DNA of 64,000 bases from Desmodesmus armatus (GCA_007449985.2 VIIQ02000247.1:56639-120638); one strand, 5' to 3'. Shown: positions 12,672 to 25,653, numbered from the stretch's first letter. The notes: generated by a model from the sequence alone, not told the origin. Program-made: numbers and translations.

Positions 12672-14286
12672 ATGGATGTACTGGCTGGGCTCCTTGAGAG
12701 CCTGGCTGGCTTGCAGAAAGACCCAAACAGCACTGATCACTTGAGCACTGTGGCCACTCAGGTTCAGCAGCTGTTGCAGGTGGGAAGTCATGCTGCAAAT
12801 TGGCTCCCTGTAACGACCTATAACGCATCTGACTCTTGAGGAGCCACACCGCATCTGCCACCCAGATCCCTTGCCAGTCCTGTACACACGCCCTCTGACA
12901 GTGTACACACAACTCTGGTTGATCCTCTCACAGCTGTCCTAGCCTCTCTCTTGTTTGTATCCACCCCACAGGACGGTCTTGTGGGCAACCGTACTGTCGG
13001 CCACAGTGACGTGTGGGGCCTGGTGCTGGCAGCAACCAGGGCGTTCCCAATACAGCTGAGCCCTAGTGTTGAGAAGGCACAGCAGATGGTGGCAGAGGCA
13101 GCAGGCTCAGCACAGCAGGAGGAGCTCCTGCACACCTGGATCCTGCAGGTGTGGATATTCGAACACCACCCCAACCCCCTCTACTGCAGCACATGCTTGC
13201 ATTGCACGTGACACAGCATGAGTGCTGTGGGCAGCAACCCCCTGTCACATGTCCCATCAGCAGTGCCGCTCAAAAACGCAAGCGCACATGTGCATCGACG
13301 TGCATTGACACAGACGATACATCTGCACCGACTGCAACATCCCAGGAGGACAGCTAACCAAACACCTGTGTGCTCGTCGCATGTCATGTGCAGGCGGCCT
13401 CTGATGGCTCCCTGGCGGTGCTTGTCCAGAAGCTGCGCAGCCAGCCGCAGATACTGACAGCCTACGCGCGGCATGCGCCACTGCGCCAGCAGGCCACTGT
13501 GGACCAGCTGGTGGCAGCACTGCAGCAGCTGCAGGTGGGCACTGCACTGGTGTGGAGGGGGGGGGTGCAGGAAGAAGGGAAGGGACAGCTGCAGCTGGTG
13601 GTCGCACTGCAGCAGCTGCAGGTGGGCACTGCAGGGGGGGAGAGGCGGGGGAAGTGTGTGGGGAGTGTGTTGGCAGAGAGAGTGCAGGTGTGGGTTGGTT
13701 GGGCCACTGGGGGCAGGAGAAGGGAAGGGGGCAGCTGCAGTTGGTGGCAGCACTGCAGCAGCTGCAGGTGGGCTGTGCTGTGGTGTGGAGGGGGGGGGCG
13801 CACACATGTGTGGGTTGGGGGCAGGAGAAGGGATCGTGAAGCTGCAGGTGGAGACAGGCTGTGGTTGGGGTTGGGCTCACGCACATTCAAAAGCAAGTGC
13901 AGTGGCTGGAACGTATCGTGCATGATGGGCACACAAGTGTATACAATGTGCCGCTCATGTCTCCCCTATCCAGGCCTGCCATTTTCGCGCACAAGTCACA
14001 TGTTTTCAGCAGCCACACCTGCCCCGCCCCCCTCCCCGTTCTGTCTTGTCCCATCCTGCAGGCCCTGGTACCTGTCAGCCCCTATGACAGACACATGGCA
14101 GCCAAGGCCGCTGCTCCTGAAGCTTTGCCAGCACAGCAGCCAGTGCATATACAAACTGAGCTGGACCTGCCACAGCAACAGCAACAGCAGCAACAGCAGG
14201 CGCCGCTGGCACCGCATGTCAGCGCTGCAACTGGTGAGAAACCAGGCAGCAGCAAGCAGGTGGTCAACAGCAGTCAAGAAGACTCT

Positions 14287-14323
<37 letters not shown>

Positions 14324-15210
14324 GGTTTGTGGATCGGCTGCGAGGTGCGCGCATGCCACAGCTTGGGTCTTTCACAAGAAAGGCTGCGCAGCAACACCAG
14401 CAGCAGCCAAAGCAGCAACAACAGCAGCAGCCTGATGGCGAGCCATTGCTGCTGCAGGTGCAGTTGTTGCCGACGCCCTTGCAGCAGCCAAGCAGCAGCA
14501 GCAGCAGTGCTGGTGCTGGTGCACACGACAGGCTCGTGCAACTGAGAATCTGCCTGCTGCCAGTCCAGCAGGAGCAGCAGCAGCACCAAAATCGCAAGCA
14601 GCAGCAATCAGCAGCAACCAGCCGATCTCCCAGGGGTGGCGGCAGCAGTGGCAGCAGTGGCGGCCAGGCTGGTGGCAGCAGTGCTGGAGATCAAGTGAAG
14701 GGGCTGCTGCATGGGTTGCAGCAGAGTGCAGCTTCAGGGCTGCAGCAGTCAGCAGCAGCAGCTGCTACAGCAGCAGCGGGAGGGGTGGTGGCAGCAGCTG
14801 CAGCTGCCAAGGGCTTTGCCCGGTTCAGGTCAGGCAAGAAACAGCAGCAGGATGCTGCAGTAGCAGCGCCAACTGACAGCAACGGCAGCAGCAAGGTGTC
14901 CGCAGCAGCAGTGGGCAAACATCAGCACAGCAGGAGCACAGCAGCAGTAGCAGCAGCTGAAGCTGAGTTGCCCCTCATTGCCGTGACCCTTCGCCTGCGG
15001 CCTGATGAAGATGCCGTGCTTGCTGGGGGTCCAGTCAAGCTGGAGCTCAGTATACTTGCACCCTCAGCAGCAGCAGCAGCAGCAGCAGCAGCGGGTGGCA
15101 CTGAGGGAAGCTGGGCCTCTAGAAGTTTCCTTGACAGGCTGAAGCCTAGTAGAGGCACCACCGCCACCAGCAACAACAGCAGCAGAGGGGCATCGTCACA
15201 GCAGCAAGAG

Positions 15211-15244
<34 letters not shown>

Positions 15245-15665
15245 TGGGGACAGCAGGGGTGTTCAGGACCAACAGCTGCAGCATCAGGCAGGGGCCGTCA
15301 CGGCAGAAGAGGGAGACTTCTTGGAAGGGGACATGTGGACAATCATGTCCCGTCTGCGAGCTGGAAGCAGCAGCAGCAACAAGGCTGTAGCTAAGGCAGC
15401 AGCAGGGGTCTCTGCAGCAGCAGCAGCAGCAGGCGCCAGTGACGGCCCTACCCCAGCGCCTACAGCAGCAGCAACAGAAGCAGCAGCTGTCGTGCAGCAG
15501 CTGCAGGAATCAGGTAGCCTGCTGCAGCAGCAGCTGGAGCAGGCCTGCCTGTCTGTATGTGCTGCTGCTGCTGACACCAAGGGACCCCTAGGGGATGAGT
15601 CACCGCAACTGCTGCTGCTCATAGAGCACATCAAATGTTTGCTCAACCATGGCCTCAACAGCAGC

Positions 15666-15700
<35 letters not shown>

Positions 15701-18020
15701 TGGGGGCAGCAGGGGCGGCACTCTGGAGCCTGGGGGAGGCGGCACCAGCAGCAGTGGTGTCACTTGTGCCAACAGCAGCAGCAGCAGCACTGTGGCAGCG
15801 GCTGTCAAGGCGGCAGCCTCGGCGAGGGGCATGCTAGGGGGCCTGCTGATGCAAGGGCGGCAGCAGACGGCCTTTGCGGTGAGTTGCCCTACCAACACAT
15901 CCCACGATTTGCTCCGCCTACTCAACCTGCTCACGATTTGCTGAACCCAGGCTGCTACCCCCAAGTGCACATTCGCAACTAGGGTATGGGTTGTAGCCCA
16001 TCCAGCCTGTTTGTTGGGTTCGATGTGTTACGTGCTTCGTGCATCTGCATCACGGCAGACAACAATCAGCCCAGGAAACCCACCAATACTTTGGCAGCCA
16101 AGGAACACCTTCTTTCCGCGCGTTGAACCTCTCACTCCACCCTATCTGTCTGCACTCCATTTCAACACTGCACCCCTGCCAACAAAACCAACAGGTGCTG
16201 CAGGCCCTGCAACACGGCGCCAAGCAGCAGCCGCGCCTGATGCTAGGCGCAGACGGCATCGCATCCATGAAAGCAGCCAAAGCCTCATCTCCAGCAGCTA
16301 AGCTGGACCTGTGGGTGAGGGCCAGCCTCAATGAACAGCTGCTAGGGGTGCGGCTCTCAACTCTGGCTGCGAACCCTGAGGCCCTTAAACCCTGGTACCA
16401 CCCCCAGGCGCTGCTGCTGCAGCAGGGACCTATGGCTGGGGTGCTGCTGCAGATGCAGGAGCTATCCCAGCAGCGCTTTGCACTACCGGTGGAAGCAGCA
16501 GTAGCAGCAGCGGGGGCAGCAGCAGGAGCGCAAAGGGGCAGAAGGGCAGGCAGGCAGGTGGCAACACAGGGTGCGGAGGATGCAGTGGCAGGGGCGCGGA
16601 ACAGCGAGGCAGGGAGTGACGGACTCCAGCAGCAGCAGCAGCAGCAGGGTGGGGTTCAACCGCACGGTGCGGCTGGTGCGGGGACAAGCAGCAGTCAAGC
16701 TGCTGGTGATACTCCTGCTGCTGCTGCTGCTGCCAGCCGCGGTGGCAGTGTTACATCAGCGCTTGATCCCAGGAGGTATCTTGGAGGGTTGAGTGCAGGG
16801 TTGGGGTCGTTCCGCATGGGCGGCACAACAGCAGCGCCCACGGCAGCAGCTGCCGTCGGCAGCGGTGGCAGCAATGTACCCAGCAGCATACCCACATTCA
16901 CGTGGGGCACAGCAGCACCAGCAGCCGCACATGCAGCCGCAGCAGTAATAGCACCAGCAGCGCCGCCATCCATCAGCACCCCACAAGCTGCGCACGGTAG
17001 CAGCAGTCCAGCAGCAGCGGCCGCCACTGCTGCCACTGCTGCCGCGGCGGCTGCCGTCACTGCTGCCACTGCTGCCACGGGGGGCTTCTTCAGGCGGCGG
17101 CGGGTGCCTCAGATCAAGGAGGTGCGGGTGCCAGCCCTGGCAGCGGTGCAGTCCTCTCCCGAGAGCCTAGCAGCACCCTGTCGCCAATGTCAACCGAGGA
17201 TGACACAGCCTACGCCGAATGGTGGAGCCCCAGCAACAGCGGCCAGGACCTGCCGGCGGCTGCAGCGGCGGCTGCGGCGGCTGGCAGCGATGACGGCCCG
17301 CTGCTGCTGCTGGGCCGGCGGCTGGGCAGCAGCAGCTCGCTGCTGTCCGCTGGGTCCTGCGGGACGCCACGGTCACCTGCGGCAGCAATGGCGGCGGCTG
17401 GGGGCGGGAGCGGGGGTGAGTTTGAAGTCCTAGGAGCGCGGCCGGTGTCTCGGTCTGCCAGTAGGCAGAGCAGGGCGGGAAGTGAGGCCAGCACAGGGGC
17501 GGCCTCAGAAGCAGCACTGCAGCTGGAGCACGACCTTCAAGCCGCGATGAGTGCTCCTCTGATTGTGGAGCAGCTCTCAGGCCGCCGTAGCAGCAGCAGC
17601 CAGGGGGGTGGGGGTGGGGGTGGCAGCAGTGCGGGTGGGAGTGCTGCTGCTGCGGCAGTAGGGGGTATGCGAAGGTCTGGCAGCGCTGGCTGGGATGCTG
17701 CTGTTGCAGCAGCACGTGCCAGGGGTCCTTGGTCTGCTAGGGGGTCCCAAAGTGGGAATAGCGGGGCAGGGGGACAGATAGGGTCCAGTGTGGGGTTGAG
17801 TGCGGGGGGGTTGAGGGCAGGAGCCTTTGCGCATCTGAGCAGGCGCAGCAGGAGTCCAGACCCTGAGGGGTGCAGGAGCATTGTGCTGACACCAGAGGGT
17901 GTCGGGGGTGTGGGGAGTGGTGGTGGGGTGGTTGGGCGGCGGCCGCGGCACATGCACAAACGCAGCAGCAGCTTGAATGACCTGCCAGAGCTTGAAGCAT
18001 TATGGATGGGTGACAGCTGA
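12672..18020 (+). CDS. Protein with two RUN-like domains joined by a long Gln/Ala-rich linker
   Basis: Likely an adaptor for small GTPases or membrane traffic; RUN domains are helical modules found in Rab/Rap effectors. Exons: 12672-12779, 12972-13148, 13394-13534, 14062-15878 and 16195-18020. Exons 1-3 encode a first RUN-like unit (VWGLVLAATRAF, then TWILQAASDGSLAVLVQKL and a terminal helix). A second is split between exons 4 and 5 (LLLIEHIKCLLNHGL; then LDLWVRASLNEQLL and LKPWYHPQALL). Between and after them lie Gln, Ala, Ser and Gly tracts. Two frame changes interrupt the reading, near 15246-15249 (GGGG) and between 17080 and 17122; each needs one missing base. With both corrected the protein is about 1356 residues and ends NDLPELEALWMGDS. 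The N-terminal RUN call is weaker than the C-terminal one. Confidence 0.75.
13591..13852 (+). repeat. Ghost copies of RUN-gene exon 3 and its donor
   Basis: The end of exon 3 (LVAALQQLQ plus a GTGGGC donor, 13508-13540) recurs at 13591-13640 and 13731-13775, with a short third piece near 13836-13852. Each copy keeps the exon end and donor and is followed by a run of G. All lie inside intron 3, in the same orientation as the gene. Confidence 0.85.
14287..14322 (+). repeat. Coding (CAG)n tract in RUN-gene exon 4
   Basis: About eleven uninterrupted CAG codons encode polyglutamine in the linker between the two RUN-like units. Confidence 0.9.
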
Positions 18021-18449
18021 TGGGTTCAAAACTGGATGGCTGATGGCGGCAGTGGGGTTGAAGGGCAGCTTTGGCACAATTTTGGTGTACTATAGGAGGA
18101 AGATGGCGGCAGCAGCAGGCGTACGGGATTGGTGTGCGTCAGAGTGATTCTGCATGACACTTACTGGGGTAGGAGTAGAATGCTGGCAGCAGCAGGCGTA
18201 CAGGATGTGTGTGGGTCTTATAGGTTCCCATAGACAGTGACAAGGTTGTGATTTTCGGAATGCGTCAGTGGTATCAGCTGCATTCGTGGGGCGTGTGTTG
18301 TGCAGAAGGTGGGTGGTGGTCCAACAGTGGCTGACACCAGTCAAACATGTTGTCACAGTACATGTTGTTCAAGGACCTACTCCTTGGGCAGAGGTCATTT
18401 ATGTTGTTCTGACCATATTGCATGTGCTGTAGGCGTCGTGCTGTAGGCT

Positions 18450-18454
18450 TGTAA
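18450..18454 (+). terminator. TGTAA polyadenylation-like signal after the RUN gene
   Basis: TGTAA is the usual poly(A) signal of chlamydomonad genes. This copy lies about 430 bases after the RUN stop codon and just before the TPR gene. A five-base match could be chance. Confidence 0.35.
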
Positions 18455-18545
18455 GCTTGTGATTACTGTCAAGCGATCGATCGGACATTTCAGACGATCC
18501 TTTCTCGGACAGTTGTCGTTCTCGATATACTGCCACACAAACAAG

Positions 18546-21500
18546 ATGCAGAGTCAAATTTTGCAGAGCTGCAGTGGGCAGTGTTCCTTGCACACACCCG
18601 TTCCGTGGCCCAGAACCGCAAGCAGAGAGCGGGTAACCTCGTGCCCAGCTGCCAGGCAGACAGCACAAACGAAGACAGCCAGCACTTCATCAGATGTCAG
18701 CCTTATCAGCCGGCGAGATGGGTTGTTGCATGGCTTGTGCTGGACTGCAGCAGCAGTGTTGGCCACACCACCAGCATTCGCAGCAGCGCTGTCGCAGCCA
18801 GACATTGAGCAGTTGGAGGTGAGGCTGCAGCAATTGCTTCGAGTTGGAAAGCAGACTTGTATGCTGTTGGTTTGGTTTTCTGCATTCCGCATGGTGATGT
18901 CTGCACCCTAGCAGACTGCCAGGCTGTTGGGAGTATGGCTAGTATGGCCACCAAGCTGGCAATAACCGCAACCATTCTGCTTCAATAGCTGCACCATCTC
19001 TCACCCATTTGTCCCAGGATGTTCCTTTACTCATACAGATGCTACTAACAAAAGCCTGTAGAGAAAGCACAGGCGACAACATAACACCTCTTATCTGGAC
19101 CCCAGGCGGTCAATGATTTGCACCCCCACGGCGGTTCTAATCAGCTCAAGTTCTTACTGTAGCGTGCATTCCACAGCTGGAATCTGGCAGGTGCACAGCA
19201 CCTGACTCCCTCAACAGTTAGAGAGCTGCAGCATCGCAAGAGATGCCATATGGCAGAAGCTGAGTGCCAGCACAGCGACAAAAGCAACGGCAGGAGTACA
19301 CACCCATCCACCACATCCACCACCCCCACCACCCACTTCCCCCCCCCAGGTTGAGGCGTTTGAGTCGTATGCCAACAGGGAGTTCAGCACAGTGCTGCAG
19401 AAGCTAGAAGGCATTCTGGCAGCAGACCCCAACAACCCCCGATGGTTTGAGATGAGGGCACAGGTGGGCAGGAGCCATGTGTGCAGCAGGAGTAGGGATG
19501 TGTTGAAGGAGTAGGAGTAGGAGTAGGAGTGTATTGAAGGAGTAGGAGTAGGAGTGTATTGAAGGAGTAGGAGTGTATTGAAGGAGTAGGAGTGTATTGA
19601 AGGAGTAGGAGTGTATTGAAGGAGTAGGAGTGCATTGGATTGAGTCAGGTCTATCGCCACATTGCGACCAGTGTGTTGACTCATCAAGCACCTTCCTTGA
19701 GCACAAACTTATCAAATGAACGCCATTGCTGTTTGGAACAATACTGGGTTTAGCTGGCCAGTGCCGCTGGGGGCCACCCCTTCCCTAGCACACCACCGTG
19801 AGTCCCACCCATCAAGTTTTGCGGCAAAATGCAGGCACAATCACACAGGGTGTTGCAATTAGTATTCCTGTCATCCTTCAGCACTTGTATCATCCTTGTC
19901 TTGCATGTGTCCCCGTAACCTACTGCACCACTCGTTGGTTACCACACTCAGCATGACACTTGGTTTCAAGGGTACAAGCGCAAACACACTCCATGACCGC
20001 TATTTGCACCCCCCCCCCCCCCCCCGCCCACCTCACACTCCATAAATAGTGTGTCGCTCAACTGTGTCTGGTGCTGCTGTCCAACCTCATGCAGGTGCTT
20101 GTGGATGCCAAGCAGTTTGATGCAGCAGTGACGGACTTCAACCAGGCCTTGAAACTCATACCAGCAGGTGGGCGCAGGTGTCGTAGGGTTCTGATGTTGG
20201 GGCGTGGGGCTATCTGCGGTTGTGGTGTGATGCTTCTCGTGTGTAGTGTTTGAAAGAGAGGAAGGGCTCTGCCAAGTCTGCCACAGGGGACAGCCTTTGT
20301 TTGAACTTACAGGGTCAGTTGTTCAGCTTTGCGTGGCAAAGCAGTTTGATGCAGCAGTGACGGATTTCACCAGGCCTTGAATCTCATACCAGCAGGTAAG
20401 CGCAGTTGCTGTAGGGTTTCAGGGGTTGGGGTGTGGGGCTTCTGGTGAGCCTCACCAGTAGTTTTCTGAAACACTAGTAGTTTTCTGAATCAGGAGATGC
20501 ATTGCCAAGTCTGGCACAGCGCATACCCTTGCGGCATTGGCAAAGTCAGTATTTGGTTTGTTCTGGACACTCGTCAGTTGGGTCACTGAACCCTGTGTTC
20601 TTATCAACCTCGTTGGTGGAATCTCCCCCCCCCCCCCCCCGTGCCTCCTCTGCAGACCAGCCCGTCACAATGGCGCGGTTGAGATCAGGTCGTGCCTTGG
20701 CCTATGAGGGCTTGTCACAATGGCAAGATGCCCTCAATGACTACACAGCAGCCTCATGACCTCAACCCCAGGGCCCCCTCCTCTTCACAGATCCACCCAT
20801 ACCCCACGTGCCCAAACCCTGCCCTCGTCAATTGGGTCACTGCACCCTGTGTTCTCGGCATCCCCCCCCCCCCTTCCTCTGCAGACCAGCCCGTCACAAT
20901 GGCGTGGTTGAGATCAGGTCATGCCTTAGCCTACGAGGGCCTGTCACAATGGCAGGACGCCCCTATTGACTACACAGCAGCCTCATGACCCCAAACCGCC
21001 TCCCCTTCAAAGTTGCACCCATACCCTTACGAAAACCCTGCTCTTGTCAATTGGGTCACTGCACCCTGTGTTCTCCCCCCCCCCTCTCCTCTGCAGACCA
21101 GCCTGTCACAATGGCGCGGTTGAGATCAGGCCGTGCCTTAGCCTATGAGGGCCTGTCACAATGGCAGGACGCCCTCAATGACTACATAGCAGCCCTGGAC
21201 CTTGCACAAGCAGCTGGGGAGTCACCCGACGCTTACATAATCAACGCCATTGGCAACTGTCAGAACTCCCTGCAGCGGTGGGGTGAGGCGCGGGAGAGCT
21301 ACCTGACGTCAAGCCAACTCTTCCAGCAAGCAAAGGTAGCTTCTGTGCGACAAGGGTGGGATTGCGCAACAGCGTCAAGCCTGAAAGATTGCAGAGGCAG
21401 TGGTGCGCGTGTGCGTGCAGGCGTGTGTGTGGCTGCTGACGCAGAACACTGCACAAAGCGCTGATGCACAGGGGGGAGGTTGGTCGCGTGTCAGGCCGGC

Positions 21501-23270
21501 CTGTAAGGGCGGTCTGTCAGGGCATGTGCTTTGGTTGTCTCTGTGGTCACCACAGTGACAGAATGCCAGAGGGCAAGCCACCAACCGTTGGTGCATGGGC
21601 CATGCAGCTCTCTAGCGTAAACTAGCTAGGCTAACCCAGCCTAGCTGCAGCTACCTGGTGTGCAGCAAGCGCCTTCGGCAAGCAAAGGAAGGCCACCCAC
21701 ACTGGGCGCCGTTTGTTGGGGTGGGTCCCTTCATCTTACGTGGAGGTGTAGGGTCAACACAATCTCACAGCAGCGTCGCGGCGACATACAGCCAGGGGAT
21801 GCAGCTGCACCAAGGCTTGGTGTGTGGTGGCTGATACCGCCGATGTGGCCGCCACATTGCTCAGTCAGCCCCCAATGTGGCATTCCGGTCAATGTGGCAT
21901 CTACCTGGCATGCTGGTACAAGATCGCTTGCGCCGCAAAGCTATGTCGTTTGGTCCTCTCCCCCCCCCCCCCCCATACACTCTCGTCATCGACAGGGCTT
22001 CAGAGGCCGGGGTGGCACCACCACACACAGCAGCTTGCGGTGACACACAGCCAGGCATGCTGCCTTAAACTGCACTGTTTTTTTGTATTGCACTGCACTG
22101 TTTGTTTGTATTGCACTGCACTGTTTTTTTGTATTGCACTGCACTGTTTTTTGATTTTGTGCCCCCCCCCCGCCCCCACACACACAAAACCACACACGTT
22201 CACCACCACCAGGGCTTCAGGGGCAGGGGTGGCACCACCACGCAGCAGCCTTCAGTGACACACAGACAGGGATGCTGTCTTCCTCTCTTGTGGCTGATGC
22301 TGCCAAAGTGGCGTCTGAGTCGATCTGGCATCTATTTGGCATGGTGATACAATTAGATCACGTTGTGTTTTGTGCCCCCCACCCCCATACACTCACATCA
22401 TCAATAGGGCTTCAGAGGCCGGGGTGGCACCACCACGCAGCGGCTGGACGGTGCCATCTACGCTGCCAGCAATGCAGCCCTGATGCTGGCCCAGCTAGGG
22501 GAGGAGGAGGGAGCACTCAAAGAGGTGAGGGACGCAAGTTTACTGCAGTTGGATTTGCAGGCATTGGCACTGTTATCTGTTTGTAATCGGCTCTACGACA
22601 GTGGCCTATCACTCACAGTTGGCTCAGTTATGCTAAATGGTTGTAGCTGAAACATGACGGGTTGATTGTTTTCAACCCTAGGCCATGTAGGTTCTCAGCG
22701 CGGTCGCTGCCAGCCATTGACGGCCCGCAACATGACTGTATGCCGCATGCTGCTGTGGCGTGCTGCCATCGTATCTCTTTGGGGGCGGGGTACCAAGGGG
22801 GGGCGGGACCCCACTGTTTGGCCACACACACAACAGCAGAGGTACCGCAACTGGCAAGGGCAAAGCTGTGAGAGGCTCCTAATGCCTTTGTGCCAGGAGG
22901 TGCCCAGCACCCAGACCGAAATAAGCATGTGAGTCGAACCCTTACAAAACCACATGTTTGTTTGTTGGCTTGTGGGTGTTTGGACGTGCAGTTTGAGAAG
23001 GTATCTCGTCGTGCCCCAGGCAGCAGCGACACACGTGCAGCCCTCGCAGCGCTCTACTGGCGGGCAGGGAAGTACGAACGGGCAGAAGCTGCGTGGCAGT
23101 TTGCCTGCGACAACATAACTGCAGGCTGCAGGAAGTACCAGGACCGGGAGTGGCTGCAGACGGTGCGCCGGTGGCCCCCGGTTATGGTGGCATACATGCA
23201 GGACTTTTTGCGGTTGAAGCAGGACAGCGGGAGCAGCGGCGGGTTGAAAACGTTGGCGGTTGCGAGCTGA
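18546..23270 (+). CDS. Thylakoid-lumen TPR protein
   Basis: Predicted chloroplast lumen protein with tetratricopeptide repeats for protein-protein contacts. Six exons join in phase: 18546-18818, 19350-19463, 20095-20167, 21097-21335, 22408-22524 and 22992-23270, giving about 364 residues. Exon 1 encodes a bipartite presequence: a Ser/Thr/Arg-rich transit peptide, then a twin-arginine signal (ISRRDGLLHGL), a hydrophobic stretch and a lumen cleavage site (PPAFAAA). TPR helices follow in exons 2-5 (FNQALKLIPA; GRALAYEGLSQWQDALNDY; RLDGAIYAASNAALMLAQLG). The end (RAALAALYWRAGKYERAEAAW...RWPPVMVAYMQDFL) closely resembles, from memory, the plant 'chloroplast lumen common family' TPR proteins. Introns 3 and 4 are packed with ghost exons, homopolymers and minisatellites. 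Molecular role unknown. Confidence 0.88.
19499..19638 (+). repeat. Minisatellite in intron 2 of the TPR gene
   Basis: About seven units related to GAAGGAGTAGGAGTGTATT (19 bp), with shorter GGAGTA sub-repeats at the start. Confidence 0.9.
20334..20397 (+). repeat. Ghost copy of TPR-gene exon 3 with donor
   Basis: Copy of exon 3 (AKQFDAAVTDF...) carrying small changes that shift its frame to a stop. It is still followed by the exon-end CAGCAG and a GTAAGC donor. The functional exon is at 20095-20167. Confidence 0.85.
20656..20987 (+). repeat. Two ghost copies of TPR-gene exon 4 with acceptor
   Basis: Copies at 20656-20758 and 20885-20987 reproduce the poly-C tract, the CTCTGCAG acceptor and the first 34 codons of exon 4 (DQPVTMA..LRSG.ALAYEG). 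Each then runs into TGA (AAS-stop) with no donor. Only the third copy, at 21097, continues into the full exon. Spacing is 229 and 212 bp. Confidence 0.92.
21996..22262 (+). repeat. Two ghost copies of TPR-gene exon 5 with acceptor
   Basis: Segments from 21996 and 22213 repeat the acceptor and exon 5 start (GFRGRGGTTT, encoded for real at 22408), then diverge. Poly-C runs precede them. A 27-28 bp minisatellite with the core TGCACTGTTTTTTTGTATTG, about 3-4 units, lies between them at 22070-22153. Confidence 0.88.
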
Positions 23271-25653
23271 CGGGGCAACAGTTAGTTGCACGCTGTGCAG
23301 CGGAGTGGCAGCTGCTGGCCCAACCTGGGGAGGGGGGCTTGTTGAGGTGAAGACAGCTTGGTACGATTCTGTATCGGTTGTGGCTCAGTATCAGGTGTGT
23401 CATGGCAGTGTGTACTGCAGCATGCATGCCGTGTGTTTGGTGCGGCATATGATTGGTTAGCTGACTCAGAGTGAGTCATGGTGTCACACCACACGTGCGG
23501 TGGATCGTCGCTTGTGGGTATGCATTAGGTGCGCCCCACAGGGGCACCTTTGTGTGACGGTGTACATGAACACTGTTCACAAATGCCGACGGTCGGCATT
23601 TGCCATGGCTGCCTGTGCTTGAGGTTGTGGTGCTGAGATGTGCCATAGTGCAGTGAGTTAGTGCTTGGCGGTCATTGAGCACACAGGAAATGCTGGCCCA
23701 GTAGCTGCTGCCCTTTCTCGCTTCTGGGGTGCGGCTTTCCAGGACTGCTAGTTGGCCTCAAGGAGCCTTCATAGGCTATGACTCATAGCCTATGAAGGCT
23801 ATGGGTCATCCCGGGCCGGGATCAGCACAGAGTGTGCACATGTGGGGATCAAGGCAGCATGGTTGACGCAATTTCTGATGGGGGCACTCCTGCACTTGAT
23901 TGATGTACACCATGCCATTCTACTTGCCAAATATGTGTATCGCTGCAACTTGCGTCAAAGTTCGGGCTTAAAGAAAAAAGAACAGTTACAGTTACAGCTC
24001 TGCAATGACTCTGCATGCATGGCCACAAACTTGGGCATACCAACTGTGTCTGCCAACCATGGTATGATGTACACCATCCCATTGATGTGCAAGGTGGCAC
24101 CGCACAGTAGGTTGCTCAGGATCCAGTAAAACTTCACAGCACACAACTCCAAAACACAATGATTTTGACTTGCTTGCCCCCTAACCACCAATCGACTCGC
24201 ATTTCAAGCCCCCCCCCCCCCCGCTCTGAAAGCAACCAATTCAACTTCAACCAATTGCTGTTTGGACATAACTGTCTGCCAGGCCACGGCATCAACATAA
24301 TTGAAATACTGGAAAGTTTACACCCCAGGGCCCCTACATGCTGACTGAGGGCAGAGCCGTTGGAGCCCACCCCTCGCCACGCACACCAACCGGCAGGCAA
24401 GCCTGCACACTGCTGCTTGATGCCTGACCGTCAACGCACTCCCTGCAACCATTGGCAATTGCAAACCTAGCACAACACAAACGCCATCAAGTTGATGTCA
24501 GGCATACAGACACAAGTCAGCACCCCTAGCTAGCTAGTTGGGTTTTCAAGAGGCCCATGAGCCCGGCATACTGTGACACACCTTCTGCCAGGCATCCTCT
24601 TTGCGCACCCGGCAAATTGCCAATCATCCAGAATTGCAGAGACAAAGCCAAGCCGCCCTGCTTGCAACTTGAGACTGCACAACATACATGAAGCGTGAAC
24701 AAACAGCATGGGAATGGATCCTGGCGAAGCATATGGGCATCAGGAGACACACTCAGCCTGCAAACGTTGAGCGCAGCACGCTCTACAGACTGCGGACAGC
24801 AAACAGCTGACAACACACTTATCCTCAGGACGGCGCCTCAGCAGGCCCTGCGCACTATCTCAACGGCAGCACAAGCGGCCGCCCACAATGACCCTTATGA
24901 CACCACACAAAGCTCCGGCTTCAAAACAGCAATTCAACTGTCCGAAGTGCAACCAGCACTGCTGACAGCGCTGCAGGTTCAAACTTGCCATCCTGCCAGG
25001 CCCAGTGATTTCAGTGCTACAACAACTTACATGCCTGGAGTGCAGTGTGCTGGCTATCCAACCAAGTGCCATACTGCACATCATGCAATGCACAGCCCAC
25101 AACCACCTTTGCAACCATTACCAACAACTGGGTGCCACCCAGTGACTGCCATGCACGATGCATTCCTCTGCCAGACTGAAAGCCTCCCTCCAGCCTCAGA
25201 ACATCATATGTGGATGGCAACCAGTGGCTCGTTGAGCTGATAGTGCCATCAGCATGTTGCAGGGCATGCTTCAGCCAGTGCCCAACACATCCACAACTTA
25301 CTGATCAGAACCTGCCCAAGCAGCAAACACCACTTGCACTGCCATGCGTGTAACAACCCTTTCCCAAAGGTACGACCCTTGGAGTGACCCCGCCCGGGCC
25401 TGGGGCATCATAGGGCATGTGTACACAATACCTGTGGTCGACCTAGTCATGCCCAAGATGCAGCACAGGGCACACATGCAGATGCACACTCAACACTTGC
25501 ACTACAAGAACTTTTTGTTGAGAGTCTCATGAAACACATGAACATGTGCCACGTGCAGGCTTTGGGAGTCCCAAAAGCTTCAGCCAGCGTCAGCTGCTGA
25601 CTGATTTGGATTGGATTGACAACCACTGAGTACAGGCTTTCAGGGTACAAGCC
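23271..25653. other. Intergenic interval between the convergent TPR and secreted-protein genes
   Basis: This should contain both 3' UTRs. No exon chain is recognisable. It holds a perfect short hairpin (23764-23800) and a poly-C run near 24210-24223. Confidence 0.55.
23764..23800. repeat. Perfect 17-bp inverted repeat (hairpin)
   Basis: AGCCTTCATAGGCTATG, a 3-base loop ACT, then its exact reverse complement, about 490 bases after the TPR stop codon. It could be a 3'-end processing hairpin, a small foldback relic or a small-RNA stem. Confidence 0.9.
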
